NCBI GenBank assembly: GCA_014380985.1
Contig: JACMIU010000450.1
Coordinates: 1 to 7,363 of the forward strand
Direction of reading: 5' to 3'
DNA length: 7,363 nt
Source: Armatimonadota bacterium
GTDB lineage: Bacteria > Armatimonadota > Armatimonadia > Armatimonadales > Armatimonadaceae
Numbering within the stretch: the stretch's first letter is position 1; each line of letters starts with the position of its first letter. A program made the position numbers and the translations under genes. A model generated the notes under the pieces. That model ran no database searches. It was not told where the DNA came from and saw nothing but the letters and a program-made list of their open reading frames with translations. Positions 1 to 6,493 of the stretch are shown here, piece after piece.

Positions 1-539
1 TCCTGTAGTTCAATCGCTTTCTCGGTGACTTCGGGATAAATGCGGCGCGTGGCTTCTTCGACCAGTTCCATCGCCGCCGTCAGGAACCGCGCCCGTCCCG
101 TTACCTGCCCGCGAAACTCCGCCGCCGTCCAAAGCCGTGCAATCTTCTCGTACACTTCGTCCCACGTGCCGTGTGCGGTGATTTCGGCGTGGGTGCGCGT
201 AATCGTTTGGCGTTGCCCGGCGACCGCCGCCGCGTCCCGCGCTTTCGTGTACTCCCAATCTTCGAGCGAATCGCCTTCGATCAAGCGGTAGACGACGTTT
301 TGATCGCCGGTCGCGTCGCGCACGGCTTTTTCAATCGCTATTCGCGTTTCGTACCCGGCGAGTTGCCCCGAAACGCCCTGCCCCGCGCCGAAGCCGACCA
401 CGAATGTATCGCCTTCCCAGATCACGGGAATCGTTTGCTCCAACGCCCGCCAAACGCTCGGCGCGATTAACGTCTGCTTGACGCGATCCACCACGCGCCC
501 CCATAACTCCACTAACTGCGGATTCTGTTCGTTTGCCAT
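1..539 (-). CDS. DnaA domain I-like protein of unknown function (partial, N-terminal 179 residues)
   Basis: An open frame starts with ATG at 539 and runs off the left edge, so the C-terminus is missing. An AAAGGG ribosome site (548-553) lies 8 bases before the ATG. Residues 10-78 read like the N-terminal domain of DnaA: an LW..V...V helix (12-20), a P-S-x-W segment (27-30), a strand with W-E-G-D-T-F-V-V (41-48), and an I-E-K-A-V..A-T-G helix end (69-78). DnaA domain I mediates self-association and helicase contacts. However, residues 80-179 form a charged, mostly helical stretch, and no AAA+ Walker motif appears in the visible part, so this need not be DnaA. It may be an adaptor or regulator that borrowed the fold. 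It lies 61 bases downstream of dusB on the same strand and may be co-transcribed with it. The domain match is by eye and the function is unknown. Confidence 0.8.
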   Translation of the reverse strand, partial: MANEQNPQLVELWGRVVDRVKQTLIAPSVWRALEQTIPVIWEGDTFVVGFGAGQGVSGQLAGYETRIAIEKAVRDATGDQNVVYRLIEGDSLEDWEYTKARDAAAVAGQRQTITRTHAEITAHGTWDEVYEKIARLWTAAEFRGQVTGRARFLTAAMELVEEATRRIYPEVTEKAIELQ

Positions 540-600
540 CTTGCTTGCCCTTTGTCCCCGGACGTTATTCGCCGCGCTGCGCCGGTTTTCCTGCCCTTTT

Positions 601-1623
601 TTACGCGGCGACCAATTCTCGCTCCTCCGCCACCGCCTCGCGCACGGTGAATCGCTCGTTCGCGTCGTCCAAAATCGCCTCAATATCGGACAGGGTGCTG
701 ATTTTCGTCAGCGACTCACGGATTCGCGGCGCACCGGGCATCCCCTTGAAATAGTGCGACAATAAACCGCGCAGTTCGCGGCATCCGATATGCTCGCCCT
801 GCTGGGCAACCTGCATCCGCGCATGATCGCGGGCGACTTCGACACGCTCGTATACATCGGGTTCGGGCAGAAGCACGCCGGTTTCAAGGTAAAAGCCGAT
901 GCGGCGCAAAAGCCACGGGTTGCCCATCGCGGCGCGTCCGATCATCACGGCGTCGCACCCGGTTTCGGCGATCATGCGCTTCGCGTCACCCGGCGTTTCG
1001 ATGTCGCCGTTGCCGATAACCGGAATCGACCCGTTCACCGCTTCCTTGACGCGCCCGATAACGCTCCAGTCGGCAACCCCCGAAAAGCCCTGCGACGCGA
1101 ACCGTGCATGAACCGTAATCGCCTTGACGCCGACGTTTGCCGCCGCGACCGCGAAGCGCACCGCCGTCACGTCTTTGGAATCCCACCCCGAACGCACCTT
1201 GACCGTGACCGGCACGGTGTCGCCCACCGCATCCACCACGGCTTTCACCACCGCTTCGGCTTGGCACAAATCTTTCAGCAGTGCCGCGCCCGCGCCGGTT
1301 TTCGCCACCTTCGGAACCCAGCACCCCATATTAATGTCCACGCCGTCCGCGCCGTTTTCGACCACCACCTGCGCCGCCTCAGCCATCGTCGCCGGATCGC
1401 CGCCGAACAGTTGGCAGAACGCGGGGCGTTCCTCGTCCGTCCAGTCGAACATTCCCCATGTTTTCTGGTTGCGGTAATGAATCGCGTGGCTCGAAATCAG
1501 TTCGGTGACCACCAGCCCGACATGACCGACGCGCTTACAGATGGCGCGAAACGGGTGCGACGTGATGCCCGCCATAGGGGCGAGGATTACCGGGGGTTCG
1601 ATTTGTATATTGCCGATACGCAT
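601..1623 (-). CDS. dusB: tRNA-dihydrouridine synthase, DusB/NifR3 family
   Basis: This FMN enzyme reduces specific uridines in tRNA to dihydrouridine using NAD(P)H in the cytoplasm. The 340-residue length fits the family. It is a TIM barrel followed by a small helical C-terminal domain. Visible motifs are the FMN-binding APMAGITSHPFR (15-26), Q-L-F-G-G-D-P (71-77), D-I-N-M-G-C with the catalytic Cys101, K-V-R-S-G (142-146), T-V-H-A-R (170-174), G-N-G-D-I (204-208) and G-R-A-A-M-G-N-P-W (229-237). The C-terminal H-Y-F-K-G (290-294) and following basic residues fit the tRNA-binding domain. The residue after Cys101 is Trp, where this family usually has Pro. The ATG at 1623 has no ribosome site, but a perfect TATAAT ends 8 bases before it, suggesting a leaderless transcript. 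Read-through from the gene upstream (40-base gap) is also possible. Family assignment is firm; the DusB subgroup is likely. Confidence 0.95.
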   Translation of the reverse strand: MRIGNIQIEPPVILAPMAGITSHPFRAICKRVGHVGLVVTELISSHAIHYRNQKTWGMFDWTDEERPAFCQLFGGDPATMAEAAQVVVENGADGVDINMGCWVPKVAKTGAGAALLKDLCQAEAVVKAVVDAVGDTVPVTVKVRSGWDSKDVTAVRFAVAAANVGVKAITVHARFASQGFSGVADWSVIGRVKEAVNGSIPVIGNGDIETPGDAKRMIAETGCDAVMIGRAAMGNPWLLRRIGFYLETGVLLPEPDVYERVEVARDHARMQVAQQGEHIGCRELRGLLSHYFKGMPGAPRIRESLTKISTLSDIEAILDDANERFTVREAVAEERELVAA

Positions 1624-1631
1624 AGCCGTTT

Positions 1632-1637
1632 ATTATA
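1632..1637 (-). promoter_or_regulatory. -10 box of a possible leaderless dusB promoter
   Basis: A perfect TATAAT on the minus strand ends 8 bases before the dusB ATG at 1623, so transcription would begin at or next to the start codon. The bases in between contain no Shine-Dalgarno site. No recognisable -35 hexamer lies 16-18 bases upstream, where the sequence is pyrimidine-rich, so the promoter rests on the -10 box and its position. Confidence 0.5.
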
Positions 1638-1663
1638 CAGCAAGATGGGGGAAGGTGCGGTGA

Positions 1664-2119
1664 TTAATCAGCGTCAGGCGCGGCGTCCATGCGGTCTAAA
1701 GTATCAATACAACGGCGCATTTGTTCGCGCACCCGGTCGCGCATTTGTGCCTGCTCATACCACGCAGGATCGGCACTGCTACTGCTGGCTTGTCGCTCGA
1801 CATCGGCAAGCACCAAGAGCAACCTTCCAAACTCGCCACGCGGTTCGGTCAGATCGCGCAGAAAGTTTGCCATATCGTTGTCCGTCCAGTCGTATTCGGC
1901 CTCGATATAGTTCCAACTGTCAACCACTTTGTCCCAGCCGCCCGTTATCGCCATGCCGACAATCGCCCAGACCGGTAGCCGGGACTGCGACACGGTGATG
2001 GAACCGCCGACGCGAGTATCGTGTACGCAAAGCCCCGGATACAGGTCTACCGATTCCTCCGGTGGGATACGACTTGTCGGGCGTGGTTGGTACACCCATT
2101 CTTCGGCTGTTTCCGCCAT
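1664..2119 (-). CDS. Small DUF433-like protein of unknown function
   Basis: This is a 151-residue soluble protein with no signal peptide. Residues 40-87 resemble the DUF433 core, a small winged-helix-like domain often found with VapC-type toxins or as a DNA-binding module. It shows S-I-T-V (40-43), S-R-L-P-V-W-A-I-V (46-54), G-G-W-D-K-V-V-D-S-W (60-69) and an acidic D-W-T-D-N-D-M-A-N-F-L helix (77-87). The usual G-x-P-x-I-x-G-T-R stretch is degenerate, so the match is tentative. A Ser run (112-115) is followed by a charged C-terminal helix (about 122-145). I chose the ATG at 2119 because AAGGA precedes it by 9 bases and the protein reads naturally from there. An in-frame ATG at 2170 also has an AAGGTG 8 bases upstream and would add 17 unremarkable residues. 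The gene sits between the xylanase (70-base gap) and dusB (40-base gap) on the same strand. No PIN-domain partner is present. Confidence 0.75.
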   Translation of the reverse strand: MAETAEEWVYQPRPTSRIPPEESVDLYPGLCVHDTRVGGSITVSQSRLPVWAIVGMAITGGWDKVVDSWNYIEAEYDWTDNDMANFLRDLTEPRGEFGRLLLVLADVERQASSSSADPAWYEQAQMRDRVREQMRRCIDTLDRMDAAPDAD

Positions 2120-2189
2120 TTGTTCGTTTCCTTCAACTATCAGCAGTAAAGTGCTTGAGCGGGTTGGCATCTGACAGACACCTTACTAA

Positions 2190-4004
2190 TTACGGAACCT
2201 GTATCGTTAGGTCACAACCATTCTTCGTCAGGGTTCGCATTTGCACGGTGTCTTTCCTTTTCGCGGTTACGGTAAACGTGTAGTCGCCCAGATGACCGCG
2301 AGTGCTGATTTTGCCGTCGCTGTCACTCTGTTTATCCACGCGGGTTCGCCACGCACCGAGAACCAGATCGCGCCACACCTTCGCGCTTGGCTTTTCCGTC
2401 CAGTCGGCGCGGAACATCGCCGCATCCGGTTTCCAGTGCGACGATTGCCAGAAACCCCACTGCGTAAATCCGGTGGTAGCCGGGTGGCTGTAGAACGCGA
2501 TTAAGAAGTCGCGTGTGTAGTCGGCTTGCAGTTCTTCGTCCGGCGTGTTGATGTCGAACTCCGTCGCCTGAAGTTCCAAGCCTGACTTTGCCAGCAGGTC
2601 AAGATCGGACAACACCGCTTCGGGGTCGCGCACCTGCCGCCCGACGTGACTTTGAATACCGAGTGCGTCAATCGGCGCACCCGCCGCTTGCAACCGTTTC
2701 GTTAGCGCGAGATACTCCGCGATAAGATTAGGGCTGTTGCGACTGTTGAGCATTCCGTATTCGTTCATAAACAATTTCGCCCGTGGGTCGGCTTCGCGGG
2801 CGACCTTGAACCATTCGGCGGCTTCGGCTTCGGGCATATACTTGAAATAGTCTTTTTCATGCACCATTTCGTTGATCACGTCCCAGCCGTCAATGCGCCC
2901 CCGGTTCGCGGTGACAATGTCGCGGATATGCTCCTTGATGAGAAGCGGTAAACCAGTGCGCGGGGCGGGCATCGCCGTGACACGGTTCGGGCTGAACTTG
3001 TCGCCGGGCCAAACAAGGGTATGCCCGCGCATCCGCAAATCGTGCGCGATAATCCAATCGGCGGCGGTCAACGCTTCGGTGCGCCGCGCCGCGCTCCCGC
3101 TCCAGATACGCCACTTCATGGAGTTGCCGATAACCGCCGAATTGAAGTACTCCAGTAAAACCGCTTGATACTTTTTAGCGTCGGGCGTATCGGTCAGTAG
3201 ATACTGTGGGTTTACCTCCGTTCCCCAAAGGAACGCGGGGCGGGTTAGGCTCACTTGCACACGGGCGTCGGGAATCGGCTTGCCTTCGGCGTCAATCACA
3301 CGGATATTGAGAGGCGCGGTGCGCGTTGTTTCGATGCGTTCGAGTGCCGCTTTGCGCCATGCCGCGCCCGCCTCACGCCCCTGATACGTTAGTTTCGTAA
3401 TCGGCAACTCGGCGATTTTGGCACGTTTGCCGAAGTTCAGCACTTCGAGACCGGCGATTTCCACGGCTTGCGGAATCGTTCCGAACGACCAGTGGATTTC
3501 GCCCTGCGACGTGTCGGCGTTCCGCGCCGCGGTGAACGGAACCTCAACCAATTTCCAATCGGGCCCCGCCGTTAAGTCCAGTAGCGTGTGCCGCGTGTAT
3601 TCGGGCGTTCGCTGAAACGCAGAAAACTGAAAAATCGCCTCGCCCGATTCCTGCTTTGCATACTCAGCGCGAACCCAAAACCTCGCCAAAAGCGCGTCCC
3701 CCTGTGCAATCGGCTCACGGATTTTCCAAGAGACCTCCACATGATCGGCGGACTTCGGGTTATTGAAACACTCCACGCGAAGTACCGCGTCTTGACCACT
3801 CGAAGACCACTTCGCCGTTGGGGGCGGGGTAGAACCGGAATCATTGCGAAACGTCATGGTTTCCAGCAAATTATCCGGTAGCACGTTGGTCGGTTTTTTC
3901 GCGGCGAGTGTTGCATTTAGCGGGGAGGTGGGCGGAGCGGCGACAGCACCACTCATGAAAGCAAGAACACAGGCGATTGCCACGCCGGTAGATAAAAGTC
4001 GCAT
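2190..4004 (-). CDS. Secreted GH10 endo-1,4-beta-xylanase with N-terminal CBM4/9-like domain
   Basis: This 604-residue enzyme cuts beta-1,4-xylan outside the cytoplasm with retention of configuration. Residues 1-23 are a signal peptide: Arg2, a hydrophobic core, then a G-A-V-A-A end. Residues about 43-195 look like a CBM4/9-type beta-sandwich. Residues 231-255 form a short beta linker (N-I-R-V-I-D-A-E-G-K-P-I-P-D-A-R-V). The GH10 barrel spans about 256-550. Its landmarks are S-M-K-W (295-298), R-G-H-T-L-V-W (326-332), W-D-V-I-N-E with the acid/base Glu379, Q-S-H (451-453) and T-E-F-D-I with the nucleophile Glu482. The tail (551-604) has a G-x-L-G-D-Y-T-F-T-V-T beta segment, seen in similar multidomain GH10 enzymes. 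The ATG at 4004 starts the signal peptide cleanly. The frame stays open to a GTG at 4034, but that would add ten residues ahead of the signal peptide and has no ribosome site. It is divergent from xylA. Confidence 0.95.
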   Translation of the reverse strand: MRLLSTGVAIACVLAFMSGAVAAPPTSPLNATLAAKKPTNVLPDNLLETMTFRNDSGSTPPPTAKWSSSGQDAVLRVECFNNPKSADHVEVSWKIREPIAQGDALLARFWVRAEYAKQESGEAIFQFSAFQRTPEYTRHTLLDLTAGPDWKLVEVPFTAARNADTSQGEIHWSFGTIPQAVEIAGLEVLNFGKRAKIAELPITKLTYQGREAGAAWRKAALERIETTRTAPLNIRVIDAEGKPIPDARVQVSLTRPAFLWGTEVNPQYLLTDTPDAKKYQAVLLEYFNSAVIGNSMKWRIWSGSAARRTEALTAADWIIAHDLRMRGHTLVWPGDKFSPNRVTAMPAPRTGLPLLIKEHIRDIVTANRGRIDGWDVINEMVHEKDYFKYMPEAEAAEWFKVAREADPRAKLFMNEYGMLNSRNSPNLIAEYLALTKRLQAAGAPIDALGIQSHVGRQVRDPEAVLSDLDLLAKSGLELQATEFDINTPDEELQADYTRDFLIAFYSHPATTGFTQWGFWQSSHWKPDAAMFRADWTEKPSAKVWRDLVLGAWRTRVDKQSDSDGKISTRGHLGDYTFTVTAKRKDTVQMRTLTKNGCDLTIQVP

Positions 4005-4009
4005 AGTGT

Positions 4010-4017
4010 ATAGTATC
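4010..4017 (-). promoter_or_regulatory. -10 region of a possible leaderless xylanase promoter
   Basis: The minus strand reads TGATACTAT just before the xylanase ATG. It can be read as an extended -10 (TGA then TACTAT, 5 bases from the ATG) or as GATACT, 7 bases from the ATG. Either reading puts the transcription start at about the start codon. No Shine-Dalgarno site is present and the -35 is not recognisable. Confidence 0.45.
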
Positions 4018-4066
4018 AGAAGGTCGGGCGGCACGGCGAATTGCTATTTGGCGTCGTTTTTAGTTC

Positions 4067-4096
4067 TTGACCCCGCGTTTGGCGCTCTGCTATAAT
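4067..4096 (+). promoter_or_regulatory. Sigma-70-type promoter of xylA
   Basis: TTGACC (4067-4072) and a perfect TATAAT (4091-4096) are separated by 18 bases. Transcription would start near 4103, giving a leader of about 42 bases before the xylA ATG at 4146. It lies in the divergent gap shared with the xylanase promoter. Confidence 0.75.
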
Positions 4097-4110
4097 ACAG
4101 ATACGCGCAG

Positions 4111-4126
4111 AACGGCGCGAACCGTT
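4111..4126 (+). promoter_or_regulatory. Inverted repeat in the xylA leader, possible operator
   Basis: AACGG (4111-4115) and CCGTT (4122-4126) form a perfect inverted repeat around a 6-base centre. It lies just downstream of the predicted transcription start and before the ribosome site AGGAG (4132-4136). That position suits a repressor operator, for example for a xylose-responsive regulator, but a small RNA hairpin or chance is possible. No regulator gene is in the window. Confidence 0.35.
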
Positions 4127-4145
4127 TTCACAGGAGCATATTGTA

Positions 4146-5315
4146 ATGGCATACGAACCGCAAAAGAGTGATAACTTTACCTTCGGACTTTGGACAATGG
4201 GAAACCCCGGACGCGATCCGTTCGGCGAACCTGTCCGCAAGGGCTTTACCCCGGTCGAGATGGTGCAGGAATTGGGCAAGTTGGGGGCTTACGGCGTCAA
4301 TTTTCACGACAATGACCTTGTGCCATTCGGTTCGAGTGCGGCGGAGCAAGACCGCATCGTTGCCGAGTTCAAAACCGCGCTTTCCGACAACGGCATGACC
4401 GTGCCGATGGCGACCACCAACCTGTTCGGGCATCCGGTGTTTAAGGACGGCGCGTTTACGTCGAACGACTCGCGGGTTCGGGCGTTCGCCTTGCAGAAAG
4501 TCATGCGCTCGATGGACTTGGGCTACGACTTAGGCGCACGGGTCTATGTGTTCTGGGGCGGGCGCGAGGGGGCGGAAGTGGACGCAGGCAAGGACGCCGT
4601 GACCGCGATTGCCCGAATGCGCGACGGCATGAACTTCCTTTGCGAGTATTCCAAGTCGCAGGGCTACGATTACAAGTTCGCTCTCGAAGCGAAGCCGAAC
4701 GAGCCACGCGGCGATATTTACCTACCGACTACCGGCGCGATGCTCGGCTTTATCGCCACGCTTGCATACCCCGAAATGGTCGGTGTGAACCCCGAAGTCG
4801 CCCACGAAACCATTTCCGGCTTGAACTTTTACCACGCGGTCGCGCAAGCGGTGGATGCGGGCAAACTGTTCCACGTGGACTTGAACGGGCAAAAAGTCGG
4901 ACGCTTTGACCAAGATTTGCGCTTCGGGCAGGAAGACGCGAAAAACGCTTTTTTCCTCGTGCGGCTTCTGGAGTCCTACGGTTTTACCGGCATGAAGCAT
5001 TTCGACGCGCACGCCCTTCGCACGTCCGACCGCGCCGATGTGATCGAGTTCGCCAAAGGGTGTATGAGAACGTACTTGATTCTGAAGGAGAAGGCAAAGC
5101 AGTTCGACGCCGACCCGGTGGTGCAGGAGATTTTGGCACACCTGAACACATCGGGCGACGCCGAATCGGACACGCTTTTGGATGGCGGGTTCACGAAGGA
5201 GAAGGGCGACGCGCTCAAGTCCCGCGTTTTCGATGTTGACGCGCTGACCGCGAAATCGTTGCCGTATGAAAAGTTGGATCAGCGCACGTTCGAGATTCTG
5301 CATGGAGTCGCGTAG
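4146..5315 (+). CDS. xylA: Xylose isomerase, class I
   Basis: This enzyme converts D-xylose to D-xylulose (and glucose to fructose) with two divalent metal ions in the cytoplasm, the entry step of the isomerase route of xylose use. At 389 residues it matches the short class I (Streptomyces/Thermus) form. The active site is complete: Trp16, Phe26, His54, Asp57, Phe94, Trp137, Glu181, Lys183, Glu217, His220, Asp245, Asp255, Asp257 and Asp287. These numbers agree with those used for the Streptomyces enzymes, as recalled from the literature. Motifs include F-H-D-N-D (53-57), W-G-G-R-E-G (137-142), E-A-K-P-N-E-P-R-G-D (181-190) and D-Q-D-L-R-F-G (255-261). The ATG at 4146 follows an AGGAG by 9 bases. 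Its own TTGACC/TATAAT promoter lies upstream, and it is divergent from the xylanase gene, which fits a shared role in xylan use. Confidence 0.97.
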   Translation: MAYEPQKSDNFTFGLWTMGNPGRDPFGEPVRKGFTPVEMVQELGKLGAYGVNFHDNDLVPFGSSAAEQDRIVAEFKTALSDNGMTVPMATTNLFGHPVFKDGAFTSNDSRVRAFALQKVMRSMDLGYDLGARVYVFWGGREGAEVDAGKDAVTAIARMRDGMNFLCEYSKSQGYDYKFALEAKPNEPRGDIYLPTTGAMLGFIATLAYPEMVGVNPEVAHETISGLNFYHAVAQAVDAGKLFHVDLNGQKVGRFDQDLRFGQEDAKNAFFLVRLLESYGFTGMKHFDAHALRTSDRADVIEFAKGCMRTYLILKEKAKQFDADPVVQEILAHLNTSGDAESDTLLDGGFTKEKGDALKSRVFDVDALTAKSLPYEKLDQRTFEILHGVA

Positions 5316-5329
5316 AACTATAAGGGGCG

Positions 5330-5365
5330 ACCGGTAGTCGTGGCGACGTTGCCGCGCTTACCGGT
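5330..5365 (+). promoter_or_regulatory. Inverted repeat touching the -35 box of the oxidoreductase promoter
   Basis: ACCGGTA (5330-5336) and TACCGGT (5359-5365) form a 7-base inverted repeat with a 22-base interior, which could itself form a weak inner stem (GTGGC 5340-5344 with GCCGC 5351-5355). The right arm ends on the first base of the TTGACA box. It could be a pair of regulator sites or a xylA transcript-end hairpin, but no T-run follows, which argues against an ordinary terminator. Confidence 0.35.
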
Positions 5366-5393
5366 TGACACAGGCGTTTCTGCTGGGTATAGT
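5365..5393 (+). promoter_or_regulatory. Sigma-70-type promoter of the oxidoreductase gene
   Basis: A consensus TTGACA (5365-5370) and TATAGT (5388-5393) are separated by exactly 17 bases. Transcription would start near 5400, giving a short leader that still includes the AGGGAG ribosome site (5404-5409). Confidence 0.8.
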
Positions 5394-5417
5394 ACATTTC
5401 CATAGGGAGCGAGAACT

Positions 5418-6398
5418 GTGCCAACAACATTACCAACCACGATGCAAGCCGCTGTTATCCACCGGTTTGGCAGCGTTGAAAATATCGTTGTGCAAACATT
5501 GCCCGTGCCGGAAGTGCGTTCGGGCGAGGTGTTAATCAAGGTAGAGGTGGCAGGCATCGGTTCATGGGATGCCGAGGAGCGCGAGGGAGAATACGCCGAA
5601 TATCTGGGAGTGCCGGAGTTTCCTTACTGTTTGGGTTGGGATGGCGCGGGCGTGGTTGCCGCCGTCGGCGCGGGAGTTGACCGCTTTAATATCGGCGATC
5701 CGGTATACGCAACCGTCTTTCCCGGAAGTCGTGGCGGCGGATTCTATGCAGAGTACGTCACGGTGGAGGCGGAATACGTTTCGAGTGTTCCCGATGGGCT
5801 GACGCTGACACAGGCAGGCGTGATGGGATGGGATGTGTTGACCGCCCGCAGTGGAATAGAGGATGTATTGAATGTGAAGCCGGGCGAATCACTGATGATT
5901 TTCGGAGCCAGCGGCGGTATCGGACACATGGCGGTTCAACTCGCCAAACGGTTGGGCGTGCGGGTCTTGGCGATCGCTTCGGGCGATGATGGCGTGGCTC
6001 TGGCGCGGCAACTGGGCGCGGACGCCGTGGTCAACGGGCGTAAGGACGATGTAGTGGCAGTCGCACGGGAGTTCGCCCCCGCCGGTCTCGATGCCGCTCT
6101 TGTCACTGCAGGAGGTGAGGCGGTTGAGAAGGCATTGGATGCCGTGCGTGATGGTGGTCGGATTGCCTACCCCAACGGCGTGACGCCCCCACCGAAGCCC
6201 CGACCCGGCATACACATCAGTAGCTACGACGCCAGCCGTGGCGCAGAAGCGACTGCCAAACTCCACCGACTGATCGCCGTAGCCCCTTTTGAGGTTCATG
6301 TGGCGCACACATTCCCGATAAAGGAGGTCGCCGAGGCCCACCGCGCCCTTGGCGAACACTATCTCGGCAAACTCGCTTTGCGACTGAGCGCAGAATAA
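5418..6398 (+). CDS. Zinc-independent quinone oxidoreductase-like alcohol dehydrogenase (MDR family)
   Basis: A 326-residue medium-chain dehydrogenase/reductase of the quinone oxidoreductase (QOR) branch. Such enzymes reduce quinones, enones or related carbonyls with NADPH in the cytoplasm; the exact substrate cannot be read from sequence. The N-terminal GroES-like domain covers about 9-125, with G-W-D-G-A-G-V-V (73-80) where zinc enzymes carry G-H-E. No Cys stands at the catalytic zinc position and the four-Cys structural zinc loop is absent. The Rossmann domain carries I-F-G-A-S-G-G-I-G-H-M-A-V-Q-L-A-K (161-177), and the end G-K-L-A-L-R-L (317-323) is typical. I chose the GTG at 5418 because AGGGAG lies 8 bases upstream. 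An ATG at 5442 matches the usual family start but has no comparable ribosome site. The gene has its own consensus promoter and follows xylA by 102 bases, so a separate unit is likely. Confidence 0.92.
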   Translation: MPTTLPTTMQAAVIHRFGSVENIVVQTLPVPEVRSGEVLIKVEVAGIGSWDAEEREGEYAEYLGVPEFPYCLGWDGAGVVAAVGAGVDRFNIGDPVYATVFPGSRGGGFYAEYVTVEAEYVSSVPDGLTLTQAGVMGWDVLTARSGIEDVLNVKPGESLMIFGASGGIGHMAVQLAKRLGVRVLAIASGDDGVALARQLGADAVVNGRKDDVVAVAREFAPAGLDAALVTAGGEAVEKALDAVRDGGRIAYPNGVTPPPKPRPGIHISSYDASRGAEATAKLHRLIAVAPFEVHVAHTFPIKEVAEAHRALGEHYLGKLALRLSAE

Positions 6399-6450
6399 AA
6401 TAGTACTTAACAATCCTCGCATCTTCTTAGCTTCACCGTTACTCATGTTT

Positions 6451-6491
6451 GCCGGTTGACATTCGATTTTTATATCGGCTACTCTACCGGC
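6451..6491 (+). promoter_or_regulatory. Cupin promoter, possible leaderless start, flanked by CCGG inverted repeat
   Basis: TTGACA (6456-6461) and TACTCT (6480-6485) are 18 bases apart, and the -10 ends 8 bases before the cupin ATG at 6494. Transcription would begin at about the ATG, and there is no Shine-Dalgarno site. GCCGGT (6451-6456) and ACCGGC (6486-6491) form an inverted repeat that brackets the promoter. The ten bases CCGGTTGACA (6452-6461) are identical to those at 5361-5370 in the oxidoreductase promoter. Confidence 0.55.
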
Positions 6492-6493
6492 GT

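Noticed and set aside
790..1998. Long plus-strand open frame (402 codons) opposite dusB and the DUF433-like gene
   Set aside because: It is rich in Arg, His and Pro with no family resemblance. It runs antisense across two well-supported genes, and its length is explained by G+C-rich codon use on the other strand.
2120..2170. Upstream ATG at 2170 as the start of the DUF433-like protein
   Set aside because: It has an AAGGTG upstream and cannot be ruled out, but the added 17 residues look like untranslated sequence and the ATG at 2119 also has a good ribosome site.
1664..4004. Toxin-antitoxin pair or defence island around the DUF433-like gene
   Set aside because: No PIN-domain, nuclease or other effector gene is adjacent; the neighbours are a xylanase and a tRNA-modifying enzyme.
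4722..5303. Minus-strand open frame (193 codons) inside xylA
   Set aside because: It is entirely antisense to a xylose isomerase with a complete active site and shows no recognisable motif.
5316..5365. Ordinary intrinsic terminator for xylA
   Set aside because: The inverted repeat at 5330-5365 lacks a T-run and merges with the next promoter's -35 box, so it is recorded as a possible regulatory site instead.
5889..6446. Minus-strand open frame (185 codons) inside the oxidoreductase gene
   Set aside because: It is antisense to a clear MDR enzyme, has an implausible composition and no support for its start.
6399..6493. Terminator after the oxidoreductase gene
   Set aside because: No GC-rich stem followed by a T-run is visible; the gap holds only the cupin promoter.
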